A stretch of 64,000 nucleotides of DNA, from NCBI GenBank assembly GCA_018340375.1, contig JAFFJZ010000001.1, positions 74,392,001-74,456,000 of the forward strand. Direction: 5' to 3'. Both the position numbers and the translations under genes were made by a program. This DNA comes from Gonatopus flavifemur (Eukaryota > Arthropoda > Insecta > Hymenoptera > Dryinidae). This document shows positions 33,050 through 45,353 of this stretch, piece by piece (position 1 is the stretch's first letter; every line of letters starts with the position of its first letter). The notes beneath the pieces were generated by a model. The model was not told the DNA's origin and did no database searches. It saw only the letters and a list, made by a program, of their open reading frames with translations.

Positions 33050-33640
33050 AATTCTCGTAAGATCCATTCAAGAGATAGTTTCAGATGTGTCAAAGCATTT
33101 TCCAGGCCTACAAGAATTCACTATATCCTTAAGGAACATCCATCGAAGGGAAGCATGTTAAAAGCGAACGATGAACCAGATTAAGAAAAATTAGTTTGTT
33201 TGGTACCAATAAGGTAATTGACAATCTTCCAAAAATAACCACAAATACAAAAACATTGGTTATGAAATTGATATGGTATTTGATATTCAAATGCCTCCAT
33301 GAGTTGAAGTGCAATGCTGTAATCACAGGACACATGTGATGAATTTTTGAATTAAAGTCTGTCTGGTGAAAAAATTTCTTCCATAAGACTCTGATAACTT
33401 CTTTGAATTCAGCTGGGAATTTCTGAGAATCACTGAAAAGTTCTAAGTATCTCTGAAAAACTCTAAATTCCGGCTGTATCATACATTGAATTTCTTCGGA
33501 GAGCTGTGAATTTATTATCATGGAAACCCTTGAATTTGATCAGAATTTTTGAAGAAAAGAACGAAACGAATCCATCAAATAGAAAAATATATAAATTTAG
33601 TTCCCGCGCTGAGAGAAAGATGACTGAAATTAACGGAAAA
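33050..33640. other. No feature recognised
   Basis: A 130-codon open frame on the minus strand (33521-33129) has no recognisable family and low-complexity hydrophobic stretches. I do not call it a gene. Confidence 0.35.
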
Positions 33641-34150
33641 AAATACGAATTTGTTCAAGAGGAATGAAAAATTTAGCTGTGACAGAGAAATTTCATTTAG
33701 TTCAACTTTTCAACTAAACCCTTTTCCTCAATATATGCTATTCATGTAAATAGATTCGAAGGATGAAATATGAGAAGTGTTTCATGAGCCTGAACATGAG
33801 CGTAAGCCGGTACACACCGACAGGACGCGATGTAGGAGCTTTTGCGTATTGCACCCCTCTGATGGGAGCTTGTGATGGCTCTCAATGTGTGTTCCATGAT
33901 ACATTCACTGAGACCAATTGATTGACGAATGGTGATTGAATATGTTAGACTCTATGTGTTTTTATATGAAATTTGTATCAATTTTTTTGTAAATTTGCAT
34001 AAAATATCGATCGAGGCTTGATACAAATTTTATGTTATCACAAATCACATTGAATCACATCATAGCTCCAGCTCCACTAGGAAATTTAGTCATTGTGGAT
34101 GAAAATTTAGTTGAACCAAATGAATTTCATTTGTTACAGCTAATTTGTTG
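33641..34150. mobile_element. Inverted-repeat element hosting a hAT-like hairpin
   Basis: AAATTTAGCTGTGACAGAG and ATTTCATTTAGTTCAAC (33665-33705) pair with GTTGAACCAAATGAATTTCAT and TTACAGCTAATTT (34112-34146). The interior near 33945-34080 is a diverged member of the 30257-30388 family (GGCTTGATACAAATTTTATG; end ATAGCTCCAGCTCC). Boundaries are approximate. Confidence 0.5.
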
Positions 34151-34336
34151 ATTTCCTTTGAGTACATTGTTTTATTCATACTTCGAACATCTAAACTTTT
34201 ATTTACGCTAGCTAGAGATTAGCTAGGAGAACTAGGTTGCTTTCTGTAAATGATAATATCTGGATTGTGAGCAAGAAACATAAGTTATTCACTCAACAAT
34301 TTTACGGGACATTGCATTTCGAGACGGAGATGCCCC

Positions 34337-34486
34337 ACTGAAAAATTTGGATTTGTACTTGAAATTCCAACTGTTTCTAATTAGGAACTGAAAAATTTGG
34401 ATTTCTACTTGAAATTCCAACTGTTTCTGATTAAGAACTGAAAAATTTGGATTTCCACCCGAAATTCCAACTGTTTCTAAATAAGA
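34337..34486. repeat. Three tandem copies of a 50-bp unit
   Basis: ACTGAAAAATTTGGATTT starts at 34337, 34387 and 34437, each followed by GAAATTCCAACTGTTTCT and a TTAGGA/TTAAGA/ATAAGA end. The copies differ at only a few positions. Confidence 0.9.
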
Positions 34487-34566
34487 ACGTTTAGCGACTA
34501 GGTTTTTTCCATCACTCGAAAACTCAAAAGATTAGCTACATTTAGAAAGATTTAGAGTTCAATTAA

Positions 34567-36404
34567 CCCATTAGCGCCTGAACAGACACTTTTGGACACC
34601 AAAGTTCAGAGATTCATTGTACAATAAACTTGGTCGAAAAAAAATTCTTGAGCCACTGTATTCTATGTTTTGAAGGTCGCTCTTTCGAATGGTGATGTTC
34701 AGAAGTCCCTAAAATGAGTTTTTTCGTGTGAAAATTGCAAATTAAAAAAAAAGCACTGTTTTTTTGAAAAAAAAATTTTTCAAGATCATATTTTTGTTTG
34801 CTTTCGCATTTTTCTACATACTTAACACCGATAAATATCGCGTCCATAACACCTCAACTGAAAGTTATTGGCTCAAGATTGATTAAAAAAAATGTTTATT
34901 CATACAAAAAAGGGTCCGAAACAATAAATTTTACTCTTGATCTTCAGCAATTTTTTTATCGATTTCTAAGGACTTTAGGACAAATTTCCTGGGAACAAAA
35001 ACGTCTTAAAATTGGTCAAAGAATACCCTCAAATTTTCTCAAAACCGTCAAAAAACATTTTTAATTTTCCGGAAAATGGAAAAATTGGCATTTTTGAAAA
35101 ATTGTTTGAAAAATCTGAAAAAATTTGAGGCTATTGTTTGACTGATTTGAAGACTTTTTTGTTCTTACAAAATTTCCCCGCAAGTCCATAGTTATTGAGA
35201 AGAAAATCGCTGAAGTGTTTCTGAGGTCTCCAATCATAAAGCTCTTAGGAGTATCGAAAAATATTCTCATTTAGTAAACTACGTGTTGACGTGGATGTGA
35301 CATTCAAAAGAGTAAATAAGCAAATGACAGTAGTTCATTTACTTTTGATTACTTAAAAGCGTAGAATAGAAATACCCACCCAAGAATTACTATGATAGGA
35401 AGCTCCTAAAATAATACGGTGCAATATCGAAGTAACGTGGTATATTGATGTAAACAATGTGAAATATTGATATATGGTAAATATTTCTACGTAATAAATG
35501 TTTGATTCGATTGCATCTCAATTTGAACAGAATTTGAAATAAATAAATGAAATCACAGATTTATTGAGAAAATATATTTTGATATTTATTACATACTAAC
35601 CTAAATAGCACAAATGTCTCAGTAATATCTCCGGAACATTCTGGAGACATTGTAATATTGTCAGAATATTCTGGAGATATTATTGAGACATTTGTGCTAT
35701 ATGGGAATAATTACACAATGAAAATGTTGAATTTGTAATTGGTGATCTCAGAAACCATTCAGCAATTTTTTTCTCAATAACTATGGACTTGCGGGGAAAT
35801 TTTGTGAAAACAAAAAAGTCTCAAAATCAGTCAAACGATACCCTCAAATTTTTTCAGATTTTTTAAACAATTTTTCAAAAATGTCAATTTCTCCATTCCC
35901 CGGAAAATCAAAAATGTTTTTTCACGGGTCTGAAAAAATTTGAGGGTATTCTTTGACCAATTTTAAGACGTTTTTGTCCTCAGGAAATTTGTCCTAAAGT
36001 CCTTAGAAATCGAGAAAAAAATTGCTGAAGATAAAAAGAAAAATTTATTGTTACGGACGCCTTTTTGTATGGATAAACATTTTTTTTTATTAATCTTAAG
36101 CCGATAACTTTTAGTTGACGGTCTATGGACGCGATATTGATCGGTATTAAGTATGTAGAAAAATGCAAAAGGAAACAAAAACATGATCTTGAAAAATTTT
36201 TTTTTCAAAAAAACAGTGCTTTTTTTTAATTTGCAATTCTCACACAAAAAAACTCATTTTAGGGACTTCTGAACATCACCATTCGAAAGAGCGACCTTCA
36301 AAGCATAGGATACAGTGGCTCAAAAATTTTTCTTCGACCAAATTCATTGTACAATGAATCTCTGAAATTTGGTGTCCAAAAGTGTCCGTTCAGGCGCTAA
36401 TGGG
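34567..36404. mobile_element. piggyBac-like non-autonomous foldback, TTAA target
   Basis: The ends CCCATTAGCGCCTGAAC and GTTCAGGCGCTAATGGG are perfect inverted repeats starting with CCC, immediately flanked by TTAA at 34563-34566 and 36405-36408. This combination is the piggyBac insertion signature. The arms stay complementary for about 700 bp on each side (34567-35260 against 35735-36404), making a giant hairpin of 1838 bp with no transposase. It is inserted in an older MITE whose halves (GATTTAGAGTTCAATTAA left; TTACCATAAAACATTATAAA right) resemble 30896-31609. Confidence 0.82.
35606..35699. mobile_element. Small hairpin MITE in the loop of the piggyBac-like foldback
   Basis: TAGCACAAATGTCTCAGTAA and ATTGAGACATTTGTGCTA are inverted arms, with the internal pairs ATATCTCC / GGAGATAT. 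It is 94 bp. Confidence 0.7.
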
Positions 36405-36409
36405 TTAAT

Positions 36410-37504
36410 GGAGAAATATACTGATTTTCCAATGAAATTTATTACCATAAAACATTATAAATTTGATCAAGTTGCCATTGTCACGTACAGTCAATTTTAT
36501 TGTAAGTTCAGTCCTTGCTTAAGAGATCCGATTCAAACCTATTAACTGGTCAATCAGTATGAATCAGATTTTATTCCAGGCATTTTCCGATTTGATCTTA
36601 TCCAAATCTGATGGCAATGAATTTTTATAGTAGAAGGCAAAAATTCATAATTCAGTCATTCATCCATGGATTTCGATCAATGATGGCTTATTTTTCTTGT
36701 GAAAGTGTCAGCACCACGTAGAAAAATAAAAACTGGAGGAATTTTTGCGATTTCTATTTTTCACAGGATAATATGTGAATTTTTGACCTCGATTTTTGCT
36801 AAAAATTTCAAATTTTTTCACTTATCAAGATCGATATCTTCCGAACTACCGAATGAATCTGAGAACTCTCCACAGACAGTTATAGAGGATTCCATCCTCT
36901 CCAGTTTTAGCACCGGTTGAGATGAATTGGTCAATTAGAACCCGACATACACTCGAGAACATCCGAACAACTTTGAAAATTAAAAAAAAAAACAAATTTC
37001 AATCCTTGATATCTGGAAAACGCTTCCATAAAAAATTTTTTTAATGTAATTTTCGTGTTCAGTGGGCCAAATTGCATAAGAAAATAATACACAGATATGG
37101 TGGGCAGAACATGACCTCAATTTTGTAAACTAGTGTTATATCCCATTGAGTAGAAATTTCTCATTCGAAGCGATTTTATTTGAATAAGATCAAATAGGGA
37201 AATTCCCGGACAAAAATCTGATTCAAACTGATTGACGGGTTAATAAATTTGAATCGGATTTTTGAAGCAGGGGTTTGTGACTGGGTGATGAAACGACATA
37301 GTCAATTTCACTCTAAATTTCTTTCAGAGTAGGATCCAATCGCTGGAACGTCAAAATAATACACCGAGGTGGCGAATGATTTGCCAAACCTATGGCACAA
37401 TCGGATTTCGCTGTAACAAACACCGATGTTTTCTCCGTGGGATCGATGTAATTAATTGTATTCTTTTTCAAACGATGAGTTGCCATCTAATTTGTTTCAA
37501 TATT
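36410..37504. other. Right half of split MITE, then unannotated
   Basis: 36410-36530 continues the MITE split by the piggyBac-like insertion. Repeats of ATCTGATTCAAACTGATTGA occur near 36525 and 37210. No gene supported. Confidence 0.4.
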
Positions 37505-37605
37505 GATTTCACTCCTTCCGCAATCTCATGAGCCCAAAGATCAAAGATCGGCTTGTCTAAAAGATCCGTTACCCTCGATTTTAATCATCCATTTCACTTC
37601 GGCAT
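37505..37605. other. Inverted relative of 28340-28425
   Basis: On the minus strand this reads GGTAACGGATC, CGATCTTTGATCTTTGGGCT and TGCGGAAGGAG, in the same order as at 28350-28420. The plus strand carries CAAAGATCAAAGATC, a DR1/TCF-like doublet. No open frame is shared. Confidence 0.35.
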
Positions 37606-38127
37606 GATCGTCCAGTACGGTAACCACTTTCGCCCTCGTGTAGGATAATCATAAGAATGAAGAATGAACTTTTTTCAATCACGATGGGAGTTCATTGATG
37701 CTCGCCTTCATCATGAAAATGTTGTTCCAACTGGAACAATCCTTATTAAGGGTTATTACGATCTATAATAATCTCTCCTTTGCAATAATTATGGAGATTG
37801 TGTTCGAAAAATGATATATAGAGTGCATAATCAATACTGGCAACGAGATTCTTGATAGTCTGTGTGTAACAGGCACAAAAATATTGATAAACACGGAGAA
37901 AAGAGATCTTCGAAAAATAGTAAAGTTCGCTATCATACGTAGCCAGTCACAGTATCTGGAATAGTAAATTATGTCACGTCGCATTTTGATTTGTAGGCAC
38001 ATAAAATTTGAATCCAGGGATGGAAATCACAGAACTTGCTAATCCTCATAGTGATTCACAAAAATACTACGTGGCATTACACTTTTTAATCCTTCGCATC
38101 ACATAATCAGTGAATTATGTAGCTCAT
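37606..38127. other. No feature recognised
   Basis: AT-rich. No gene or repeat ends. Confidence 0.35.
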
Positions 38128-38847
38128 CCCATACAGGGTTCATCAATTAGCCCAATAATGGCACGTTACTGGACCACAAACGGCGTTCTTCGCCCGTTAA
38201 TGGCGCCCATTCATGGCTCATCAATGGTTAATTGCTGGATGATAACGTGGGTCCAGTAATGGCAATAAATAATGGGCCATTTATGAAATTATTGATTGGC
38301 CCAGTAATGGGGCTAAATGATCCCGATTTAGGGCCATAAATTTCGGGATAATGTTCGAATGTCAGCCATCAATGGTAGATTACTGAGTCATAATAATAAT
38401 AATGATATCCAATGGTGATATGAGTGCGTTCCAGAATAATTGATTCAATATTAGTTCAAATGAGTGGTTAAGTGTGAACACTTTTTATATGGCGCGTAGT
38501 ATACTTCGAAGTATTTTAAATAGTTTACGACACGTAAGAAACCGAGTATCTTGCGCATAAAATCAACCCCTTGCCTTTGGGGGGACAGGAGGGTTCAAGT
38601 ATCTCACATATATTACGTGTCAGAAACCAAGTATGATACGTAAGAAATTGAAAAATCACGTGATAAACCCAACCCTGATAGCCGTACATCGGCTGATTAT
38701 CGGCTGTTTTCATTGCTGACCTTTCTTATCAGCCAGTGGTGGGCCACACTTGTGCCAATGATATGAATCCATTGTTGGTCATTCAATGGTAGCCATACAT
38801 GGGCCAATTATTGGCTGTGTTTACATTATCGGGGTTTCCTGTATGGG
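38128..38847. mobile_element. Foldback with AATGGGCC / CAATGG words
   Basis: CCCATACAGG and CCTGTATGGG are the inverted ends. The interior repeats TAATGG, CATCAATGG, GGGCCATTTAT and GCCCAGTAATGGGGC on both strands. 38461-38700 holds an unrelated insert with TACGTG.CAGAAACCAAGTAT- and ACACGTAAGAAACCGAGTAT-type direct repeats. Confidence 0.6.
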
Positions 38848-39029
38848 ATTCTGCTGAGAATATATTAAAAACATTTATTGCGATGTCAAATAGTGAACTC
38901 TGCTATTTTCCAAAGAGGCACTTTTCTGCGTGAAGAGTGTCTTGAAGTTTTTGAACTTTCAGATTTCGGGGTAAATTTTTTTATACGGGAGGAATAGTAT
39001 TCAGTTGATCTGATTAACATTCAAACCTT
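38848..39029. other. No feature recognised
   Basis: Short spacer between two foldbacks. Confidence 0.35.
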
Positions 39030-39305
39030 CCCTATTGGAAAAACTTTTGTTGAATTTCATTCTCAAGTTGGACACTTTTTTATTTAAAACTGACAAACAT
39101 CCACGAATCTTCACAAAAATCCAAGAAAATTGGCAAAGTTTGGTGAATTCGATTCAATTTCATCGAAATTTGTTGAAATTCATCTTTTCTTGTTGAATTT
39201 TCATGGAAAGAGAGTTCAATTTGTGAGTGAAATTCAATAAAATTCAGCAACATTTAACGAAATTCAATGAAACTCAACCGAATTCAAAAATTTTGTCCAC
39301 CAGGG
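39030..39305. mobile_element. CCCT-end foldback with AAATTCA words
   Basis: CCCTATTGGAAAAACTTTTG and AAAATTTTGTCCACCAGGG are imperfect inverted ends, similar to those of 23585-24269. TTGAATTTC and GAAATTCAA words recur about a dozen times. Confidence 0.6.
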
Positions 39306-39386
39306 TTGTTCGCAAGCATGGGACGAGGCCCCAGATATGATGTAAGCTTGTCATAAGCTCGTCAGACTTATCATGTGATTACTCTT

Positions 39387-39568
39387 CACGGAAAAAAATG
39401 ATGTTGTTGATGTTTGGATAGCTAAGAGTTAGCCATGGCAGCTACTTCTTAACTGTGGCAACAAAGGTTATACATGAATTACAATTACAAAAATACAAAA
39501 ATACAAATACATGAATTAACTACTACAGTTAATTTCTTAATACCATAGTGAATTATTTTCTCTCATTG
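39387..39568. mobile_element. CACGGAAAA-end MITE, TT flanks
   Basis: CACGGAAAAAAATGATGTTG begins it, and TTATTTTCTCTCATTG is the decayed right end, with TT on both sides. Words TAGCTAAGAGTTAGCC and CTGTGGCAACAAA are shared with a copy at about 43967-44137. Confidence 0.5.
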
Positions 39569-39774
39569 TTCGCTTGTTATTGACCTTATTGAGATCGTCA
39601 CAACTCTCCAGCAAAGGCTTTGTAAGCTGGTACTTCTGTCGTGAGTTAACTAGGAACCTTCCACCAACCTTGCAGGAAGATTAAACTACCTTCTGGGGAT
39701 TCGGAAAAATTTCAAGATGATGACATATATTGAAAAATGAAAAACATGTGAAGAGGAATATTTTCTCGAATCAT
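39569..39774. other. No feature recognised
   Basis: Spacer with no structure seen. Confidence 0.3.
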
Positions 39775-40046
39775 CCCAGTAAACATCTATAAGAGGACGA
39801 GCTCTTTGAGAGGTCTTTTACAAGAGCTCTATCCGAATGGTATCTTTTCTCTGAGATCTCAGAAAAAAATCCTCTTAAAGAGTTCGTTTGGATAACATTC
39901 TGACAATCTCTTATTTTCCTCAGAAATCGACGCATCTGATAACATTCTGATACCTTTATGTTAACCTTCTGAAAGGTCTATCTGACCTCTCACACATATT
40001 TGGGAGATCTTCAAGACTTCTTGACGATAACATATTGTTCACTGGG
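39775..40046. mobile_element. CCCAGT-end foldback with AGAGCTC/AGAGGTC words
   Basis: CCCAGTAAACAT and TGTTCACTGGG are inverted ends with AT on both sides. The interior repeats GAGAGGTCTT, AGAGCTCT, CTGATAACATTCTGA and complements. Confidence 0.6.
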
Positions 40047-43007
40047 ATGGGACTACTCTGCACTCCTCTGAACCCTAGTGAAAGTTGCCATCAGATGCGA
40101 ATAGAGGTTCTGTCCATTTTTAACAGCAATATTTGCTACGGAACTTTAAATGTTAGAGGAACTTCTATTTATATCGAGAGGAGCATATCACTCGACTTAA
40201 ATTATAGAGGGAATTCTTATTTTTAGAAGATCACGTCATTTTTAACGTCAGAAGTGTGATCGATGATCGTATCGGGATCGAAAAGACTCTGATGAACAGC
40301 AATTGATGCATGAAAAATATGACGAAAGAGATGAATCGAACGAAAGAATATAGTGGCGCGATAGACATCACAAAGGCGGGAAAGATTAAAGGCGGCAGAG
40401 GAGGACATAATCGAAAGTGAGAATCATAATAAAGCAAGGTCATGGTTAGAGCTCATCTATCAGACTGTGGAGTAGAGGTGGTTCAATGTGGTAGTTATAG
40501 GGAAGTAATCTTCGATCGGACAAAATATTGAGTGAGTACCAATTGAGGATTCGAAGATTTTATACAAATTTTGTATTGAGGTCAAGTGAAGCAATGAGTT
40601 AGAAATAATGAATTCAGTAGTTTCTTGAAAAAATTGAATGCTCGAAGAGAACATATTTCACAGGAATTTACAAGCACATCGCATATTTTCCGGTACATGC
40701 TATGCGGTATTGCATTCACCATTACTCGTTAGATTGTCCCGCTGGTATTGGAGAATTTCATTGGAATACTAATCACCGCGATTGTGCTAATTTTCACTAT
40801 CCGACAGTGTTTGAAATTGTTCTTTAATCGATTATTATCACTTCCTGTAACCTAACACTGTTTTCTCCATTTCGTGTTTAATTGCACGTAGGTGGCAGCG
40901 ATATCATTGATATCTCTAACGCAACATGTACAACAAAGTTCACTGTATATTATTGTCCGTGTAATGAGAGAGGTGTAAAAAAAATATGGATAATATCGAA
41001 GTTAATTGAATCAAAAATTTTATTAAATCGCTGGTGAGGTATTTGAAATAAAAAAATGGTTCAGCCTGATCTAGGAAGTTCTTCCACCGAAGCAACTTCG
41101 TGATTAGAAAGTGAGTTGATAAATGAACCCTTGTCATTTATTCGATGAGATACGAGGCTCCCTTCATAGTCATCCATCACGTGGATTTTCCACAATGATT
41201 TCATCGTTACCAGATTTTTTCCCAATTCTGTATACAATATTTTCCCTCGTATATTTTAGGTATGAAGAAAGAGGTTGCGTAATCGGATGGGTTTTTCGAA
41301 GCTAGATTTTCAATGAGAACAGGAAATTTTCAGAGAATTCTAATACCTTCTGTAACGTTTCGAATGAGATGCCTCAAAAGAATGTCTTTGGAACGATCCA
41401 GAAATGTTGTAAGACGTTTTACCTAGGGGGTTCATACCTCATGTGAACAAACTCTCATGTTTTACTCATTCCAATCATTATATTTTCCAATTTTCGCGTT
41501 ATAGCATTGTATGAGAGAATTGCATAATTAAATATCCACAAATTGAACGAAGGTAACAATCAGTCTTATATGAATTACCAGCGTTACGAGAATTAAGAAT
41601 TCCCTCGATTCATTTTCATTCTCTTGTGCTCTTTCTATCGAATAATTACCCATCGCAATGTTATTCATTCACTCAAAGACCATGAAAATGAACGATCATT
41701 CATGATTCTCTACAGATATTAACAGTGGAAAGATGCGATACGAAAAAACAAATTCTCATAATGCCCCGTAACAGTAACATTGCATTAAATTACCAAACTT
41801 CATGAGGAACTTCATTACGGTAACAGATTTGAGAACAAATGATTTCTCACCATTAAGTATTCATGAAAATTGTGTGGAAAAATTCATTGAGGTAGAATAT
41901 GAAACAGCTTCACTTGTTCCGCGCATTCAGATTCCCAATTGTGTTCGACAAGTGGAGTGCGATATGCCCTAAAGTGCTTATAATGTTGGGTGTTGATAAT
42001 GAGATTGTTCACTCTATGATTACTCTAACCTTTTGCAATAATACATAACATTACAGAAACGTTCCTTTTTGCTACATTACATTCACGGTGTATGCGACAC
42101 GGTAATAATATGTCATTCAATTATGTTCAATTTACACAAGGTTCAAATGTCAATTTGGAATGATGTTTCTGGAGAATTCTTATTATCTAAGTTTGTCCAC
42201 GGATAATGATCTCCCTAGGAATATTGATTCCGTTGGAAATTCATTATTCTTATATAATGACGATCATCGCTTGTACTCGTAGCAGCGAGTTACATCATCT
42301 TGTTTTTTCGAAATTTCAAATTGAATGAAATTTGTTCCATTAAATCCGTCGTCCAGGTCCTCTATATATTGTGTTTCGTTTGTTAATTGTAAGGTAATTG
42401 GTTCGGAAGCGATAATGTCATGATGTAGAGCTTTTTCCACAATGTTACTTTCACTTTATGATTCTTAATTATCTCAAATCGCGCTCATGAATGCTTCAAA
42501 ACTTGTTTCAATTCATCCTCCAGGTCAAGAGATTGTTCGTTGATTATTTCATTGAAAATATCATTTTATGTGATCTGTTCAGGCTTTTCACAATTTTGGA
42601 TAAATGATTGAAGGAGTGTTTATTCGCTATTGAAATTTTATAAACTTGAATCTGAAGACAGAACCGACCAAATCAAATAATTGATTCTCTTGTCTTTGGA
42701 AATATAAATTATTACCTAGAAGTTCCTAATATATTTCGAACACAAAGCAAGAAAAAAGTCATATCGTTACATTGGGAATGGAAATTTATCATTGGTTTAC
42801 ACAGAAGATTTCAATATTCGTAAATATTCTTCTGATAAATTGTATCTGTTATAACGAATTTCCAAATAATGTATGATTTTTTGGTTCTTCTAGTAGAACC
42901 AGTGAATAGTTATCCGCCAAGAGACAGCGATTTTTGCGAATTGCTCAGAAATTGAATGATAATGAAGGTTGTTTTGAATAACCAGCTTTTATGGACTGAA
43001 ACTGTAT
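40047..43007. other. ~3 kb almost free of hairpin elements
   Basis: No MITE ends, foldbacks or transposase remnants were noticed here, in contrast to neighbouring DNA. Short open frames (for example around 40223-40440 minus) show no family resemblance. It may be unique intronic, intergenic or regulatory sequence. I cannot support a gene. Confidence 0.4.
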
Positions 43008-43378
43008 GGGGGCGTCCATTAATTACGTGGGGTGTTTAGGGGGGGGGGGGTCAAGCTAAATCTCACTAAATCTTACTTGGGGGAGGGCGGGGGGGGTCTT
43101 AGCAAATCTCACGTAATTTTTTTTGTAGCAGGAAACGGTGTAAATATGCGTGAAAGTGAAGTTAAAAAGGTGAAAAATATTTCTAGAATAAACTATGGCA
43201 AAATTTGACGCAACAGTGTTTACACTAATTTACGCATTTACACCCAAAACACACATTTTTAAAAATCTCACGTGGGATTTGGGGGGGGGGGGTTGCGGAA
43301 AATCTTACGAAATCTCATCAAGGGGGGGGGGGCGTCAGAAATCCTGAAAAATGACCCACGTAATGAATGGACGCCCCC
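43008..43378. mobile_element. GGGGGCGTCC-end MITE with oligo-G runs
   Basis: GGGGGCGTCCATTAATTACG and CGTAATGAATGGACGCCCCC are inverted ends, with TAT on both sides. The inner arms carry five runs of 8-12 G near AATCTCAC/AAATCTTAC words. The 371-bp element has no coding capacity. Confidence 0.8.
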
Positions 43379-44214
43379 TATCATATTTCGTTTGATAATT
43401 GATCGGTTAATACCCTAACAGCCCTTCGGAGGTTTTCAAAACGTTCTGAGAATATCCGAACCCGTTGAAAACATTCTTAGAACGTTTCAAAAACCGTCCA
43501 GGGAACATGGCGCTGTCTGGATAGGGGCGGATGATGACAATGTTTTGTCTTGTTTTAATAGGCAAATTGTCTCTTACTGAAAGTCCCAGGCAGAACCGAG
43601 CGAAAAATTGTTGTCACGCTTTGAACGGTTGACAAAATTCCTACTCGGTTCTATGCGAAATTACCGAATTGGATCATTCTATCAAAAATCAACAGTAATT
43701 TTTTGAAATGGTACTGTTTGAAATTCACAGTCAAAAACTGCCGGAAATAATTGTCCTGCCAGATTTTGACAAGATGTTTAAATTTAATGATTCTGGACAC
43801 AACCAAGTAGAAAGTTTGTCAATTTTTAACCGGATTTCCTGGGGCAAAGAACGTTCAAAACCTGACGACTTTTTTCCCCCGTTTCTGCCTAGAATTTTCG
43901 ACGAGGGTGGCTGTCAGGTAATTGTTTTATTCCATTCCACAATCAACCAGTCTTCGAATCCTCAAGCACGGAAAAAATGAAGTTGTTGTCACTTGGTTAG
44001 CTAAAAACAAGCTATGGGGGCTATTTTCTAGCTGTGGCAACAAAAAAATTATTGTTGTAGTGGCTAAAATTGAGATGTGACAGCAATTTTGTTGACTATT
44101 CAGATATTCAATACATGAATTGGCCACCATAGTGAATTATTTGTTCCCATTTCATGGCTGTTTTTTGCATTTCTGGCAGGCAAATCAACCTTCCATCAAT
44201 TCACACTTTCGCAG
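43379..44214. other. Two degenerate MITE copies
   Basis: 43541-43905 relates to 53726-53930 (CCCAGGCAGAACCGAGCGAAAA, TAACCGGATTTCCTGGG). 43967-44137 relates to 39387-39568 (CACGGAAAAAATGAAGTTGT, CTGTGGCAACAAAAA). Clean ends are missing. No gene. Confidence 0.45.
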
Positions 44215-45266
44215 CCCACATAGACAAAAAGATATCTTTTCGAAATCTGAAAGATGTCTTGTGACTTCGCAAACTGTTCTAACAGATATCTAAAAGAAGT
44301 CTAAGAGATGTCTCATGCGACAGTTTTAGCCATCCAAAATATGTCTTGAGTAAGACATCTTTTAGAATTCTTACTAGATATCTAGAAGATATCTTTTAGA
44401 CTTCTTCAAGACGAATTTTAGATATGATGCAAATTTTTCTTAGGACCTCTTCCTTGATTGATAAAAAACCCATTCATTCCTATTAAACGTGCAAAATTCG
44501 AATTATCATGTGAATTTATTACATTCAATAGGAATGAATAGGTTTTATTAACCACGGTTGAAGCACACTTTCAGATGATCTGCAAATGTCTTGCGAATTA
44601 TATATTCCATCCCTGTAACTTCCCCAAGACACAGATCTTTTAGGTGAAATTCACGTTCATTATACGTACATTTATGTTCAAGGAATGTTCTGACCATCCA
44701 ATGTCCGGACGTTCAATGCACCTCCACTGAATATTCTTTGGACCTTCGTGTTTTTTTGGAATTACAAACTATGACCGTAGAATTTTCTTGTACGTCTGTT
44801 CAAAATATCTCATTGAACCCACTGATTCCGATGCAGATTCTATTGGTTCAATAAAATTCTTCAAGCAGGAGTATTTGGACGAATTAAGTTTTCAATCCGT
44901 GCAACATGAATTGTGGTCCGACGTGATCCAATTTGATCAGTAGAAGCAATGCACATTATGAGATTATAAAAATTTTTATAATGAAAGTCACCAATTATTT
45001 GATTTTATATCAAAATTGATATTTTTTTTAATTCAGGCCTATAATCATTATCGGTATATTATTATATTATTAATATTGTGATTTTGATTTCCAAGATAAC
45101 TAAAAGATGTCGTTTATTAAATCTTTAAAGACATCTTTGAAATAAAATCTATTAAACATCTTCAAGATAACTTCAAGAGACTTCTTAGAAATGTCTTCAG
45201 TGAGACATCTAAAAGAAGTCTATAAGTTGCCTTTTAGATGTCTTTAAGATTTGTATGTTTATTGGG
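44215..45266. mobile_element. Foldback with AGATGTCTT / AGACATCT words
   Basis: CCCACATAGACAAAAAGATA and the diverged end ATTTGTATGTTTATTGGG bound it. Both arms repeat AGATGTCTT, TAAAAGAAGTCTA and complements. The interior holds a separate palindrome (44465-44547) and a segment (44616-44755) that recurs inverted at about 50520-50672. Confidence 0.55.
44465..44547. mobile_element. 83-bp hairpin
   Basis: AAAACCCATTCATTCCTATT pairs with AATAGGAATGAATAGGTTTT. It lies inside the foldback at 44215-45266. Confidence 0.65.
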
Positions 45267-45353
45267 AGGAAAGTTTCTGAGTAAGTTACTTGGATACAAA
45301 CGGACTGGAGACCAGAAAGAATTAGGATAGACTTTGTCCATTAAAGTCGGTAC

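Noticed and set aside
33129..33521. 130-codon minus-strand open frame
   Set aside because: No motif or family resemblance, and composition typical of chance frames in AT-rich repeats.
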